DNA of 41,081 nt, from positions 1 through 41,081 of the forward strand of contig CAZEFK010000034.1 of NCBI GenBank assembly GCA_964511405.1, written 5' to 3'. A program made the position numbers and the translations under genes. The stretch is from CAZEFK01 sp964511405. Lineage in GTDB: Bacteria > Pseudomonadota > Alphaproteobacteria > Elsterales > Elsteraceae. Shown in pieces: positions 1 through 12,648 of this stretch (positions within the stretch are counted from its first letter, which is position 1; each line of letters starts with the position of its first letter). The notes beneath the pieces are model-generated. The model was not told the DNA's origin. It ran no database searches and saw only the letters and a list, made by a program, of their open reading frames with translations.

Positions 1-1839
1 GCTGCCGCACGGGCCGAGCCGGGCGCCTGAGGCGCCGGCGCGCAGGTCCGGTGCGCCGACCGCCAGCAGCGGCCGTGGCGCCGCCGAGGGCCGGCCAAGG
101 CGGCGCAGGTCGGCCAGCGCGCGCACCGAGGGCATCGTGCTGATGCCGAAATGCTGGCCCAGCCAGTCGGCGTCGCGGTAGCCGGCGCCCGCGCCGGCCG
201 GGCTCGCCACCAGCACGGCGAAGGGCAGGCTCTGCATGGCGCCGTCGGGCACCACGATCAGGTGGCGCACGCCGTCCAGCTGCGCCGCGAACGGCCCGAC
301 CAGCCGCGCATACAGGTCGTGGGCGACGGCCAGGTCGAAGGCCGGCAGGGTGCCCCCGATCCCGGGCGCCAGGGCCTGGCGCAGCCGGGCGACACGGGCT
401 GTGAGCTCGGTGCCGGTCACGTCCAGGCGCGCCGCGGTGACCTGGCCGTCGCGCACCGCGAAGCCCCAGGCGCCCTCGGCACCGATCGCGTAGGACAGCA
501 GCGCCTCGTCCGGCTGCAGCGCGGCGCCGAGTTCGGAGGCCGTGACCGGCTCGGCGTCGATCAGCGCCGCCAGCCGCGGCTGCTCGGTCCGGATGCGCGC
601 GCCGAGCTGCTGGGCCAGGCCGGTGGCGGCCACGGTCGCAGTGCGCAGCGTCTGGAAGCGCCGGTCGTCCCGCTGGTCGGGCGGCGCCAGCCCCTCGCGC
701 CCCAGCGCCAGCCTGAGCTCGTCGCGCTGCAGGACGGCCTGCTGCCAATCCCGGATGAGCTGCCCGCCGCTGTCCGCCGACGTCGCCAAGCGGGCCACGG
801 TCAGGCTGACCGTGCGCGAGGTGAGCGTCCGCCAGGTCATCTGGCTGGCCTCGAACATGTCGTCCGCCAGCTCGGGCGCGTCGGCGGGACGGGCCCGGGC
901 GCCGGCGTCGGCGGTCGCCAGAAAGTCGAGCAGCCGGGGATAGCTCAGCGCCTGCTCGCCGGCATTGGCGCGCAGGATCTCCAGGCCGCGGCGCATGTCC
1001 TCGACCGCCGCGCCCTCGTCGCCGACGCGCTGGTCCAACCGACCCAGCGACAACAGGCCGAGCGCCACCGGCCGGCGCTCGCCGAACACGGCCATCCGGG
1101 TCGCCAGCGCCACCCCCAGCCGCTCGCGGGCGACGTCGTAGCGCTGGCGCTGGGCCTCGATCAGGCCGACCAGCTCGTCGACCTCGGCCAGCCACCACTC
1201 CGGCGCGCCGCCGAGGTCGGCCAGGATCCGGCGCGCCAGGTTGGTGTCGAGCTCGGCGGCATCCAGCTGGCCGAGGCGCCGGGCGATGGTGCCCTCGACC
1301 AGCAGGCCGTGGGCGAGCTCGGCCAGGATCGGCACCAGGGCCTCGGGCTTGGCATGGCGCTTGGCCTCCGCGGTCAGCAGGTCGCGCCGGGCCGCCGTCG
1401 CCGCGCGCGCCAGCGCCAGGGCGTCGTCCAGCCGGCCGATGCCCGCCACGTGCACCGCGCGGTACGAGGCGAGCCGTGCGCGGTCCAGGGGATCGCCGCC
1501 GGCACCCAGCAGGCGCTCGGCCCGGGCGAACAGGGCGTCGGCCTCGCCGAACCGGCGCTGCAGGCTGACGACCAGCCCGATCTGCAACAGCGACGGCACC
1601 AGATCAGGCGCGTCCTGCCCGCGCGCGGCCTCGATCGCCGCGACGGCGTCGCGGAAGGCGCGCTCGGCGCCGTCATTGTCGCCCAGCGCGATGCGCTGCT
1701 GGCCCAGCGCCATGGCCGCGGCCACGGGATCGGCAGGGGTGACGGCCGCCGGTGCCGGCGCGGCGCCGGGCGGTCCGCCGGCGCAGCCTGCCATCAGCAT
1801 GGCAAGCAGCAGGACGGCGATCAGCCGGGTCCAGGCCAC
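1..1839 (-). CDS. TPR/CHAT-domain lipoprotein, 3' end outside window
   Basis: The GTG at 1839 opens a frame that runs off the left edge (613 codons seen). The N-terminus has a short charged stretch, a hydrophobic core and a lipobox (LMAGC, Cys19), so this is a predicted lipoprotein. Residues about 40-330 are Ala/Leu/Arg-rich helical repeats of TPR type (for example ALGQQRIALGDNDGAERAF). From about residue 433 the sequence turns CHAT-like: LSYAIGAEGAWGFAV, then HLIVVPDGAMQSLPFAVLV, then WLGQHFGISTMPSVRAL. CHAT domains are caspase-fold; the catalytic His and Cys would lie beyond the edge, so protease activity cannot be judged. The start is 1 bp after the stop of the polyproline gene, so the two are probably translationally coupled. 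CHAT/TPR proteins next to FhaC-type secretion genes are a known pairing in Proteobacteria. A role in processing or anchoring the secreted partner is inference. Confidence 0.85.
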   Translation of the reverse strand, partial: MAWTRLIAVLLLAMLMAGCAGGPPGAAPAPAAVTPADPVAAAMALGQQRIALGDNDGAERAFRDAVAAIEAARGQDAPDLVPSLLQIGLVVSLQRRFGEADALFARAERLLGAGGDPLDRARLASYRAVHVAGIGRLDDALALARAATAARRDLLTAEAKRHAKPEALVPILAELAHGLLVEGTIARRLGQLDAAELDTNLARRILADLGGAPEWWLAEVDELVGLIEAQRQRYDVARERLGVALATRMAVFGERRPVALGLLSLGRLDQRVGDEGAAVEDMRRGLEILRANAGEQALSYPRLLDFLATADAGARARPADAPELADDMFEASQMTWRTLTSRTVSLTVARLATSADSGGQLIRDWQQAVLQRDELRLALGREGLAPPDQRDDRRFQTLRTATVAATGLAQQLGARIRTEQPRLAALIDAEPVTASELGAALQPDEALLSYAIGAEGAWGFAVRDGQVTAARLDVTGTELTARVARLRQALAPGIGGTLPAFDLAVAHDLYARLVGPFAAQLDGVRHLIVVPDGAMQSLPFAVLVASPAGAGAGYRDADWLGQHFGISTMPSVRALADLRRLGRPSAAPRPLLAVGAPDLRAGASGARLGPCGS

Positions 1840-1840
1840 G

Positions 1841-2519
<679 letters not shown>

Positions 2520-2545
<26 letters not shown>

Positions 2546-4196
2546 AGACCCTCCCGTCGCGCGACGGCGCATCGGTCTGCGGCGCGTCGCGGATCGGCTT
2601 AGCATATTCGATAAATCCCGAGGTTCCGTACGCGGCTTCGGCGCGCAGGCCGGCGCCGGTCGATTGGCGGGTGCTGAGGCCGCCGGACGACGGCGGGCGC
2701 TGCCACACCGCGCCGATGTCGTAGAAGGCGTAGAGCTGCGGCCGCAGTCGCTCGGCCAGGACCGGGCCGAGCTCGTAGCGCAGCTCCAGCGACCCGGCCA
2801 GGCCCTGGTCGCCGGTGATCTCGCCGACGTCGTAGGCCCGGCCGAAGCGGCTGCCGCCGACCGCGTACTGATCGCCGACCAGCAGCGGGCTGAAGGCGTA
2901 TTGCCCCTCGACATGGACCAGGGCCGACCACGGCCCGCCCAACGGCTGCAGGTGCAGCAGCTCCGACAGCAGCCGCACCGCCGCCGGGTTGGCGGCGGGA
3001 CGCGACGCCAAGGCGTCATGAACGCGGTTGGCCCCGAACGCCCGCAGCCCCTGCCGGAGCTCCGTCGCGACGCGGGTGGCGCCGCCCAGCAGGCCGTTCC
3101 AGTCGACGACGGCGCCCAGGCCCAGGGAGCGCGAGCGGTCGGCATAGTCCTCGGCACCCAGCACCGTGGTCCGGGCGTTGTTCGCATGGTAGGCGAGCGT
3201 CGCCAGCAGCGAGAAGCCCAGGCTCCGCACCACCGGGTATCCCAGCCCGGCGTCCAGCAGCGAGGTGCGCCCGCGCACGTCGAAGGCGCGGGCGGTGTAG
3301 CCGGGCGCGGTCTCGCCATAGCCGGCCGACAGGTCGAAGCGCAGGCCGTCGGTGCCGATCGGCAGCCGCACGTCCAGCCCCTCGAAGCGCTGCTCGTGGG
3401 TGCTGGTCGTGGTCAGGCCGTCCAGCCGCACCAGCTCGCCCAGCCCCAGCGGCGACTGCAGGGCGAACGAGCCATAGGCGCGCGACGGTCCGGCATATTT
3501 GGTCCCGCGCGTGTCGATCGCCGCCGACCCCGCGACCGGTGCCCGGGTGACGGTCACGGTCAGCTCCGTCGCCCCGGGCTGGCCAGGCTCGGGATGCAGC
3601 ACGCCGCTGACCGTCAGGCCGGCCAGGTCGCCGGCGAGAAGCAGCGCGCGCTCGACCGTCGCCAGGCGCGCCGGGCGCTCGGCCAGGGCGCGGTCGAACA
3701 GCCGGCGGACGGTATCGGCGAGCCGACCCTCGACCCCGGTAATGCGGAGACGGTCGACATAGCCTTCCTGGACCTCGATGCGGACCGTGCCGTCCGCGAC
3801 CGACTGCGCCGGCAGATAGGCGAAGGACAGGAAATAGCCGAGCGCGGCATAGCGCTCGGTGATGCGCGTGGCGACGGCGTAGACGGCGCCGAGCGGCACG
3901 GTCTTGCCGACCAGATCCTGCCACAGCGGTGCCAGCGCCTCGGTCGCAATCGCCTGGTTGCCGGCCAGCCGCACCGCCGTCACCGCAACCGGCTCGTCGG
4001 CACTGCCGGCCTCGGGCCGGGTCCCGGGCGCCAGCTCGATCGACAGCGACGGCGTCACGATCTCGGGCTCCGGCGCCGGTTGCCCGAAATCCGGCGCCAG
4101 CCGCTGCAGCGGCCCGGGCAATCGCGACTGCGCGGCCGCGCCCGATGCGAGCGCCGCCATCAGCAGGGCGGCCAGGAGCGGACGGCGGAGGCGCAT
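2520..4196 (-). CDS. ShlB/FhaC/HecB-family TpsB outer-membrane transporter
   Basis: 558 residues, the usual length for TpsB pores of two-partner (type Vb) secretion. Signal peptide about 1-22 (ends SGAAA). Residues about 70-153 form the POTRA_2 domain: VAVTAVRLAGNQAI, then ERYAALGYFLSFAYLPAQ, then DGTVRIEVQEGYVDRLRI. The remainder is a 16-stranded-barrel type C-terminus ending in a terminal Phe (VGVALRF), as outer-membrane barrels do. The loop-6 region reads SRFGRAYDVGEITGDQG, matching the conserved R-G-Y type element of the family. The ATG at 4196 is preceded by GAAGG. It is first of a minus-strand operon with the polyproline and CHAT lipoprotein genes. No TpsA exoprotein with a haemagglutinin N-terminal domain is inside the window; it may lie past the left edge. 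Family assignment is firm, the substrate unknown. Confidence 0.93.
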
Positions 4197-4366
4197 TGTG
4201 AGCCTTCGGTCTATGCCGGTCGATGGAGAGAGTCGGCGGCGGCATCGGAAAAGTCAAAGGCGGGATTCGCCCGTCATTTGTGGCGACAGCGGCAAAACGG
4301 CCTGCCCGCCGCACCACCGGATTGTGTAATAAAAGACGACAAGTAGGCGTTGCCGCAGGTGGGACG
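4197..4366. promoter_or_regulatory. Divergent intergenic region, TpsB operon / FecR-like operon
   Basis: 170 bp separate the two divergent starts, so both promoters must lie here or within the genes. It is visibly more A/T-rich at 4325-4345 (a TGTAAT-TAAAAGA patch) than its surroundings. A -35-like TTGACT on the minus strand (complement of 4252-4257) has no good -10 partner. I cannot place either promoter with confidence. Confidence 0.4.
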
Positions 4367-5127
4367 ATGGACCCTCGCATCGGACGCCCCGGCCGGTGGG
4401 CGGCCGGAGCAGCCCTGGCCGTCCTGGTTGGCTGGGTGGGCTTTGTCCAGCCCGCCCGGGCCGTGGACCCGGGCGACCCTGCGGCCTTGCTGGTGCTGCG
4501 CTCCAGCGCTGGCCAGCCGCCGGCCGGGCAGCTGATCGACGGGCGGGCGCCCCTGACCCTGGCTGCCAACAGCGCCGTGGCGCTGGTCGACGACGCCGGC
4601 CGCTTGCGCGTGATCGACGGACCGTTCAGCGGTCGGCCGCTCGACCGTCCGGTGCATGACGCCGGCGGCACGGCCCAGGGCGGCGGCCGGCTGCGCGCCT
4701 TGGCGGCGCTGCTGGCCGACCGCGCCGCGACCGGCGCGCTGCGCACCGACCTGCGCTCGGGCGAAGGCCGCATCGGCAAGCCACCGACCCCCTGGGCCGT
4801 CAGCGTCGAGCGCGGCGGCGCCGCCTGCGCCCAGCCCGACCGGGTCACCTTCTGGCGCACCGATCCTTCCGCCGATGCCCATATCAGCATCGTCATGGGC
4901 GCCCGCCGCGCCAATGCCGTCTGGAAGAAGGGCGCCGACCTGCTGCCCATGCCCGGTGCCCTGTTCGCCGACGGCCGCACCTACAAGGCCCAGGTCGACG
5001 GGCGCGAGCCGGTGGAATTCACGCTGCACATCGCCGCCGCAGGGGCGGCCTCGCCGGTCGACCAGGCGGTGTGGATGGCCTCGGTCGGCTGCAAGCAGCA
5101 GGCGCTGATGCTGCTCGACGGCCTGGA

Positions 5128-5131
<4 letters not shown>
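4367..5131 (+). CDS. Exported FecR-like hypothetical protein
   Basis: 254 residues from the ATG at 4367, preceded by AGGTGGGA; an upstream in-frame extension exists but lacks a sensible start. Signal peptide about 1-34 (hydrophobic AAGALAVLVGWVGFV, then PARA cleavage-like site). Residues about 45-100 resemble a FecR/SH3-like periplasmic segment: LLVLRSSAGQPPAGQLIDG, then APLTLAANSAVALVDDAGR, then IDGPFSG. The middle holds a 'PWAVSVERGGAACAQPDRVTFWR' type stretch, and the end reads AVWMASVGCKQQALMLLDGL. Proteins of this layout occur near TPS, caspase-like or histidine-kinase genes in Alphaproteobacteria (from memory, no search). Its TGA stop overlaps the GTG start of the histidine kinase, so the two are probably made together. 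A periplasmic partner of the kinase or of the TPS system is an inference. Confidence 0.75.
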
Positions 5132-8178
<3,047 letters not shown>

Positions 8179-8188
8179 CTTCGCCAAA

Positions 8189-9163
8189 TCACAGCGGTCG
8201 AGGCGTCTTGCCTTGCGCCCACCGCAGACCGGGTTCGGACGGCGGATGCCGTTTACCATCCGGCAGCGCGCCGAGCCGGGCGTCGGCGACGGCCCTGTCC
8301 CACAGCGCCGCGGCCGCAGGCCGAAGCCTTGCCCGGGACCGGTAGAGCCGAATCTCGAGCGTCAGTTGCCAATCGGCGGCACCCAGCTGCGCCAGCTCGC
8401 CGGTTTCCAGCTCTCTCCGAATCGAGCTGTGCGGCAGCCACGCTGCCCCGTAGCCTTCCAGCGCCATCGCCTTCAGCGCCTCGGCCATCGAGTTCTCGTA
8501 GCAGACTGCGAAGTTGTGCTCGGGGTTGCTGTCCAGAATATGGTCGACGATGCGCCCGAGGAAGCAGTCGGACGAGTAGGACAGGAAGCGCACCGGGGCC
8601 TCGGGCGCCCCGGGAAAGGACGGCGCAAGCGTCGGCCGTGCCACCGGCAGGAACAGCTCGCGGGCAACCACGACCGATGGGAATTCCGTGGGATCGACCA
8701 TGATCGGCACGGCCTCGTGGGCGAAGCACAGCAGGAAATCGGCGTCGCCTTCGCTCAGAGCGTCGACGCAATCGTGGAAATTGCCCGGCACCATCCGTGT
8801 GGTCAGCCCGCCGATACCGTCCTCGATCGACCGCAGCCAGCGAGGGAAGAACGTGATGCTGATGGTATGGAGCGCCGTAAAGCGGACGGCGGCGTGGCTT
8901 CGGCTCTGGGCCAGCTTGAACTCGCTCCGCTGCTGGTCCAACAGGGTGAGCGCCTCTTCCGCAACCGATCGGAACGTCCGCCCGGCGACCGTCAGCGTGG
9001 TCGGATAGGTCGATCGGTCGATCAGCTCGGCGCCGAGCCATCGCTCCAAGGCGCGGATCCGGCGACTGAAGGCGGGTTGGGTGACATTCCGCTCCAATGC
9101 AGACCGCGAGAAGCTTCCGGTGTTGGTCAGACTGACGAAATCCTCAAGCCATTTAAGGTCCAT
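8189..9163 (-). CDS. LysR-family regulator, HypT/YjiE-like
   Basis: 324 residues. The N-terminal winged HTH reads MDLKWLEDFVSLTNTGSFS, then RSALERNVTQPAFSRRIRAL, a pattern shared with E. coli HypT (KWLxDFxxL, NVSQPAFSRRIRALE), followed by an effector-binding domain (GYGAAWLPHSSIRRELETG). HypT itself responds to hypochlorite through methionine oxidation; here the neighbourhood argues instead for control of amino acid uptake, since this gene is divergent from the racemase-symporter-SBP operon. The 257-bp intergenic region has three ATGC-N7-GCAT sites, the T-N11-A type LysR box. The gene ends 10 bp from the stop of the convergent kinase gene. The ligand is unknown; Asp/Glu or a derivative is the guess from context. 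Confidence 0.92.
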   Translation of the reverse strand: MDLKWLEDFVSLTNTGSFSRSALERNVTQPAFSRRIRALERWLGAELIDRSTYPTTLTVAGRTFRSVAEEALTLLDQQRSEFKLAQSRSHAAVRFTALHTISITFFPRWLRSIEDGIGGLTTRMVPGNFHDCVDALSEGDADFLLCFAHEAVPIMVDPTEFPSVVVARELFLPVARPTLAPSFPGAPEAPVRFLSYSSDCFLGRIVDHILDSNPEHNFAVCYENSMAEALKAMALEGYGAAWLPHSSIRRELETGELAQLGAADWQLTLEIRLYRSRARLRPAAAALWDRAVADARLGALPDGKRHPPSEPGLRWAQGKTPRPL

Positions 9164-9223
9164 CAGGTCGACCCGGTAAGCCTATGACGTGCCCGATTCT
9201 AAGCGACATCGGCGCGCGCTCCA

Positions 9224-9315
9224 ATGCCTTGGCGGCATCGTCCATGCATTCAAGGCATAAACGCATCGCCTCAGCGAGGCCGAGTGCATCTCGTCAATCT
9301 ATGCGTCTGCGGCAT
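9224..9315. promoter_or_regulatory. Three ATGC-N7-GCAT operators (probable LysR sites)
   Basis: Perfect copies lie at 9224-9238 (spacer CTTGGCG), 9244-9258 (spacer ATTCAAG) and 9301-9315 (spacer GTCTGCG; extended to CTATGC-N7-GCATAG at 9299-9317). Each fits the T-N11-A dyad typical of LysR proteins. The first two are 20 bp apart centre to centre, about two helical turns; the third is 57 bp further and ends 105 bp before the racemase start. Sites 1 and 2 together also form an 8-bp inverted repeat, ATGCCTTG...CAAGGCAT. The location between the divergent regulator and its likely operon makes them candidate recognition and activation sites. Confidence 0.7.
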
Positions 9316-9420
9316 AGCCGGTTCCGACACAGCATTAGACCGCCACGCCGACCACAAAAGAAGATCGGGCACAGGCGCACCGGAGAGGCGCCGCGCAACC
9401 CTTGACGGCGTGGATCGACA

Positions 9421-10155
9421 ATGCTTGGCGTGTTGGGAGGAATGGGGCCGCTCGCAACGGTCGATTTCCTCGAGAAACTCATAAGGCAAACGCCTGCGTC
9501 CCGTGACCAGGAGCACATGCCCTTCGTGGCTGCCTGCCTGCCGCAGATCCCGGACCGGAGCGACGCCATTCTCCACGGAACCGCCACGCCGTTTCCGGCG
9601 CTTGTCGACGGGGTCCGGCGGCTGTTGGCGGCAGGCGCGACGTTCATCGCGATCCCCTGCAACACGGCGCACGCTTGGTACCCGCAGCTGGCGACGTGCA
9701 CGGCCGTACCAATCCTGCATATCGCCGACGCTGCGATCGACGCCCTTCGGGCGCGGGGCATTGTCGATGGCCGCGTCGGCCTCCTGGCGACGACCGGGAC
9801 GATCCAGGCTGGCATATACCAGGACCGGCTGCGGCGGAGCGGCCTCGAATGCCGGCTGCCCGCACGACAGGATGCGGTGATGGACAGCATCCGCCAAGTG
9901 AAGGCGGGCAATTTGACCCGGGCGGCACAGTTCCTGCGCGGCCCCATCGCTGATCTTATCGAGGGCGGCTGCAGCGCCATCGTCCTGGCCTGCAGCGAAC
10001 TACCGATCATCGCCGACCGGCTGCGGGAATTGGAGACCCACGGCCTGGATGCCAGCGCCGCGCTGGCGCGGGCGGCGCTGCGTCACGCCCGCCGCGAGGC
10101 TGCGGTCGAACAACCTGAAATCCAACCAATTGTAACAGGGAGGGTTCCATCATGA
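9421..10155 (+). CDS. Aspartate/glutamate racemase family protein
   Basis: 244 residues, normal for the family. The N-terminus LGVLGGMGPLATVDFLEKL is diagnostic. Two catalytic cysteines are present: Cys80 in FIAIPCNTAHAWY and Cys191 in VLACSELPII, the two-base, cofactor-independent mechanism that interconverts L- and D-aspartate (or glutamate). It is cytoplasmic. It is first gene of the operon and its TGA overlaps the ATG of the symporter (ATGA). No strong ribosome-binding site precedes the ATG at 9421 (only GGA at about -9). The context with an Asp/Glu-type symporter suggests entry of D-amino acids into L-amino acid catabolism or the reverse. Specificity (Asp, Glu or hydantoin-like) cannot be read from sequence alone. 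Confidence 0.92.
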   Translation: MLGVLGGMGPLATVDFLEKLIRQTPASRDQEHMPFVAACLPQIPDRSDAILHGTATPFPALVDGVRRLLAAGATFIAIPCNTAHAWYPQLATCTAVPILHIADAAIDALRARGIVDGRVGLLATTGTIQAGIYQDRLRRSGLECRLPARQDAVMDSIRQVKAGNLTRAAQFLRGPIADLIEGGCSAIVLACSELPIIADRLRELETHGLDASAALARAALRHARREAAVEQPEIQPIVTGRVPS

Positions 10156-11411
10156 GGCATGCCGAAACTACCCAGCGGCGGCGGCCGTCGACACTACCCT
10201 TGCAGATGCTTGCCGGCCTTGCCCTGGGATTGTGCGTAGGGTTGCTGTTCCCGGAATTCGGGCAAAAGCTCCAGTGGGTCGGCACCGTCTTCATCAGGGC
10301 CGTCCAGATGATCGTCATTCCGGTCGTCTTCTCCGCGGTCACGCTCGGCATCTGTCGTATGGGCGGCGACATCCGCAAGCTGGGCCGCGTGGCGCTGGTC
10401 TCCTTTGGCTGGTTCTATGGCGCCACCCTCATCAGCATCCTGGTCGCCCTCGGCCTGAACGGGCTGTTCCATCCGGGCGTTGGGGCCGGACTCGTCGCGA
10501 GCGGCACAATCCCGCCCAACCTGGCCCTGTCGGTGGACTGGATCGCCTATCTCACGGACCTCATCCCCGCCAACGTCTTGGCCGTCATGGCCGGACAGAA
10601 GGTGCTTCCGACCCTGGTCTTCGCCTCGATCTTCGGCTTGGCGCTGGCGACCATGGGCGACAAGGGCCGCCCGGTCGTCGGCCTGCTCGAGGCGGTGATG
10701 GAGGCGATGTTCCGGATGACGGGCTGGATCGTGTCGACGGCGCCGCTGGCCATCTTCGCGATCATGGCCTGGCTGTTCGCGTCGCAAGGCCTCCATACGA
10801 TCCTGGCGCTCGGCAAGCTCGTGGCCGTGATGTATCTCGCGCTCGCGGTGATCGTCGGCGTCTTCATGTTGATCATGGTGGCCATCGGCGAGAAGCCGCT
10901 CGCGGTAGCCCGGCAGATGCTGGCGCCGGTCGTGCTGGCCTTCTCGACCCGCTCGTCCGAGGTCGTGCTGCCGCTGCACTACGAGAAGCTGGAAGCGATG
11001 GGCGTCCCGAACCGGGTCGTGTCCATCGTCCTGCCTCTCGGCTACAGCTTCAACCTGGACGGCAGCGCCCTCTACATCGGGCTGACGACGACCTTCCTGG
11101 CCGAGGCCTATCATATCCCGCTCACTTTGTCGTCGCTGACGACCATCCTGGTGACGGCGCTGATCGCCAGCAAGGGCGTCGCGAACATACCCTCGGGCGG
11201 CCTGATCGCCCTGGCTACGGTCCTGACCTCGATCGGGCTTCCGGTGGAGGCGATCGCCATCGTCGCCGGCGTGGACGCCTTCATGGACATGGGCCGGACT
11301 GCCGTCAACGTGTTCGGCAACACCGCGGCTGTGCTGCTCATCCGCAAGATCGGCGGCTTCTCCGCCGAGGCGATGGACCGGCGCGCAGTCGTGCCCGCCC
11401 TCGCCGAGTGA
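10152..11411 (+). CDS. Dicarboxylate/amino acid:cation symporter (DAACS family)
   Basis: 419 residues, the usual length for GltP/DctA proteins, with multiple membrane segments. The HP1 serine motif reads FSTRSSEVVLP; TM7 has NLDGSALY (NMDGT in the archetype GltPh); TM8 has DAFMDMGRTAVNVFGN. By alignment to GltPh, Asp379 corresponds to Asp394, which binds the substrate amino group, and Arg382 to Arg397, which binds the side-chain carboxylate. The C4-dicarboxylate carrier DctA lacks that Asp. This argues for aspartate/glutamate rather than succinate/malate, an inference from known structures. The position of GltPh Asp405 is Asn here, as in DctA. The start overlaps the racemase stop by 4 bp. Confidence 0.93.
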   Translation: MRHAETTQRRRPSTLPLQMLAGLALGLCVGLLFPEFGQKLQWVGTVFIRAVQMIVIPVVFSAVTLGICRMGGDIRKLGRVALVSFGWFYGATLISILVALGLNGLFHPGVGAGLVASGTIPPNLALSVDWIAYLTDLIPANVLAVMAGQKVLPTLVFASIFGLALATMGDKGRPVVGLLEAVMEAMFRMTGWIVSTAPLAIFAIMAWLFASQGLHTILALGKLVAVMYLALAVIVGVFMLIMVAIGEKPLAVARQMLAPVVLAFSTRSSEVVLPLHYEKLEAMGVPNRVVSIVLPLGYSFNLDGSALYIGLTTTFLAEAYHIPLTLSSLTTILVTALIASKGVANIPSGGLIALATVLTSIGLPVEAIAIVAGVDAFMDMGRTAVNVFGNTAAVLLIRKIGGFSAEAMDRRAVVPALAE

Positions 11412-11445
11412 AGACACGGCCAAGCTGACAAAGAGGAGACCGTCG

Positions 11446-12210
11446 ATGCGTGGTGCGTACCTCGCGGCTGCACTCTGCACGTTCTTGTTCGCGGGTTCGG
11501 CGGCGGCGGGGCCGGTCCGCTTTGTGACCGAGGACTTTGCTCCGTTCAACTATCGGTCCGGCGGCCAGGTCGCGGGGCCGGGCGCCGATATTGCCCGGGC
11601 GATTTGCGCCTCTTTGAAGGTGGAGTGCGGTTTCGAAATTCTGCCGTTGCGGCGCGCCATCTCCGAGATCGAAACCGGTGATGCCGACGGCGTGTTCTCG
11701 CTGGCCAAGACACCGGAGCGTGCGGCGGCCATGGTCTTCAGCCAGCCGTTCATCGTGACCGGCTATGGGTTTTTCATGCTCGGAGGGAAGACCGACGAGC
11801 CCGCGTCGCTGGCGGATCTCTCGGGCTTCACCGCGGCGGCTTACGGCCCTTCGGGCACCTATGCGGTGCTCGAACAGGCCAAGCAGGAGCAGCCGGGTCT
11901 GACATTGGTTCAGGAAGTGCAGTTCGAAACGCCCTTCCGCAAGCTCTTGACTGGACGGTATCCCGATCGGAGCGCGGTCTTCGCCAACAGGCACGTCGCG
12001 GCGCTTTGGTTGAAGACCAACCATATCGACGGCATCGACCTCGCGTTGCCCTATGGGAGCATCGGATATCGCTTCGGCTTTTCGAAGACATCGAAGCAAG
12101 CCGGCCTCGCGGACATGTTCGACGCAGCACTCTCCGACCTCAAAAAGAACGGAGAGTTGGCGCGGATCGTGGACAATGCGGGGTTTTCAGCGAGCGACGT
12201 CGCGAAGTGA
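11446..12210 (+). CDS. Periplasmic amino acid-binding protein (SBP_bac_3 type), orphan
   Basis: 254 residues, preceded by a strong AAGAGGAG ribosome-binding site 35 bp after the symporter stop. Signal peptide about 1-21 (LFAGSAAAG). The mature protein has the family-3 solute-binding pattern: VRFVTEDFAPFNYRSGGQVAG, then PGADIARAICASL, then GDADGVFSLAKTPERAA, then FSQPFIVTGYGFF, ending LKKNGELARIVDNAGF. Such proteins usually serve ABC importers, but no permease or ATPase gene is here; the partner in the operon is a secondary symporter. It may work with a distant ABC system, act as a sensor, or buffer substrate. Base composition is somewhat less GC-rich than its neighbours. Confidence 0.9.
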   Translation: MRGAYLAAALCTFLFAGSAAAGPVRFVTEDFAPFNYRSGGQVAGPGADIARAICASLKVECGFEILPLRRAISEIETGDADGVFSLAKTPERAAAMVFSQPFIVTGYGFFMLGGKTDEPASLADLSGFTAAAYGPSGTYAVLEQAKQEQPGLTLVQEVQFETPFRKLLTGRYPDRSAVFANRHVAALWLKTNHIDGIDLALPYGSIGYRFGFSKTSKQAGLADMFDAALSDLKKNGELARIVDNAGFSASDVAK

Positions 12211-12411
12211 CCGATGCCGCAGCTCGACCCGAGCGCTCGGGATCTCACTGGACCTCTTGATTCGTTGGCCCGAAGCGGTGACTGCGTTTCCCAATGCGGA
12301 AGACGCGCATTCGAAGGGGATTGTAGCGTGTTTGCGTCGGCGATCTGGGTATGGCACCGCTCCGTTTATCCAGGTATCCTGCGACACTAGAATGACGCGC
12401 CGGTCTGCCTG

Positions 12412-12648
12412 ATGGCTGTCTTCACGCCGATATTGGAGATTCTTCCACCGCCACAGCGGCAATTGTGAATCGAGCTCGGCAATGTGCCCGGATGCTTTAC
12501 GCTTTATGGCGGCACGGCATTGGCGTTGCGTCTTGGCCATCGCAGCTCCGTAGACTTCGACTTCTTCTCGAACCAGCCGTTCGATCCGGACGAGCTCGCC
12601 GCGACGCCCTTTGCCCGGCGCGCCGACGACAGCGGTCCCGCGCGATGA
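12412..12648 (+). pseudogene. Remnant of AbiEii/AbiGii-type nucleotidyltransferase
   Basis: From the ATG at 12412 the frame reads MAVFTPILEILPPPQRQL, then TGA at 12466-12468, then IELGNVPGCFTLYGGTALAL and RLGHRSSVDFDFFS. The last part is the hallmark nucleotidyltransferase motif of AbiEii-like toxins (GGTALxLRxGHRxSxDxD). Family members commonly have Trp at the site of the TGA (LWPEL), so TGG to TGA is the likely mutation. The frame then ends at 12648 after about 78 codons, whereas the family is usually 200-300 residues, so the C-terminal part is missing too. The stop overlaps the ATG of the next small gene (ATGA). It is best read as an inactivated type IV toxin gene. A short internal product from the GTG at 12484 is possible but would lack most of the fold. 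Confidence 0.75.

Noticed and set aside
9402..9407. TTGACG as -35 box of the racemase operon
   Set aside because: It lies 14 bp before the start codon, so any -10 would be inside the gene; no matching hexamer is present.
12211..12411. A gene in the gap after the binding protein
   Set aside because: All frames are interrupted by stops and no motif is seen; probably debris from the decayed AbiEii locus.
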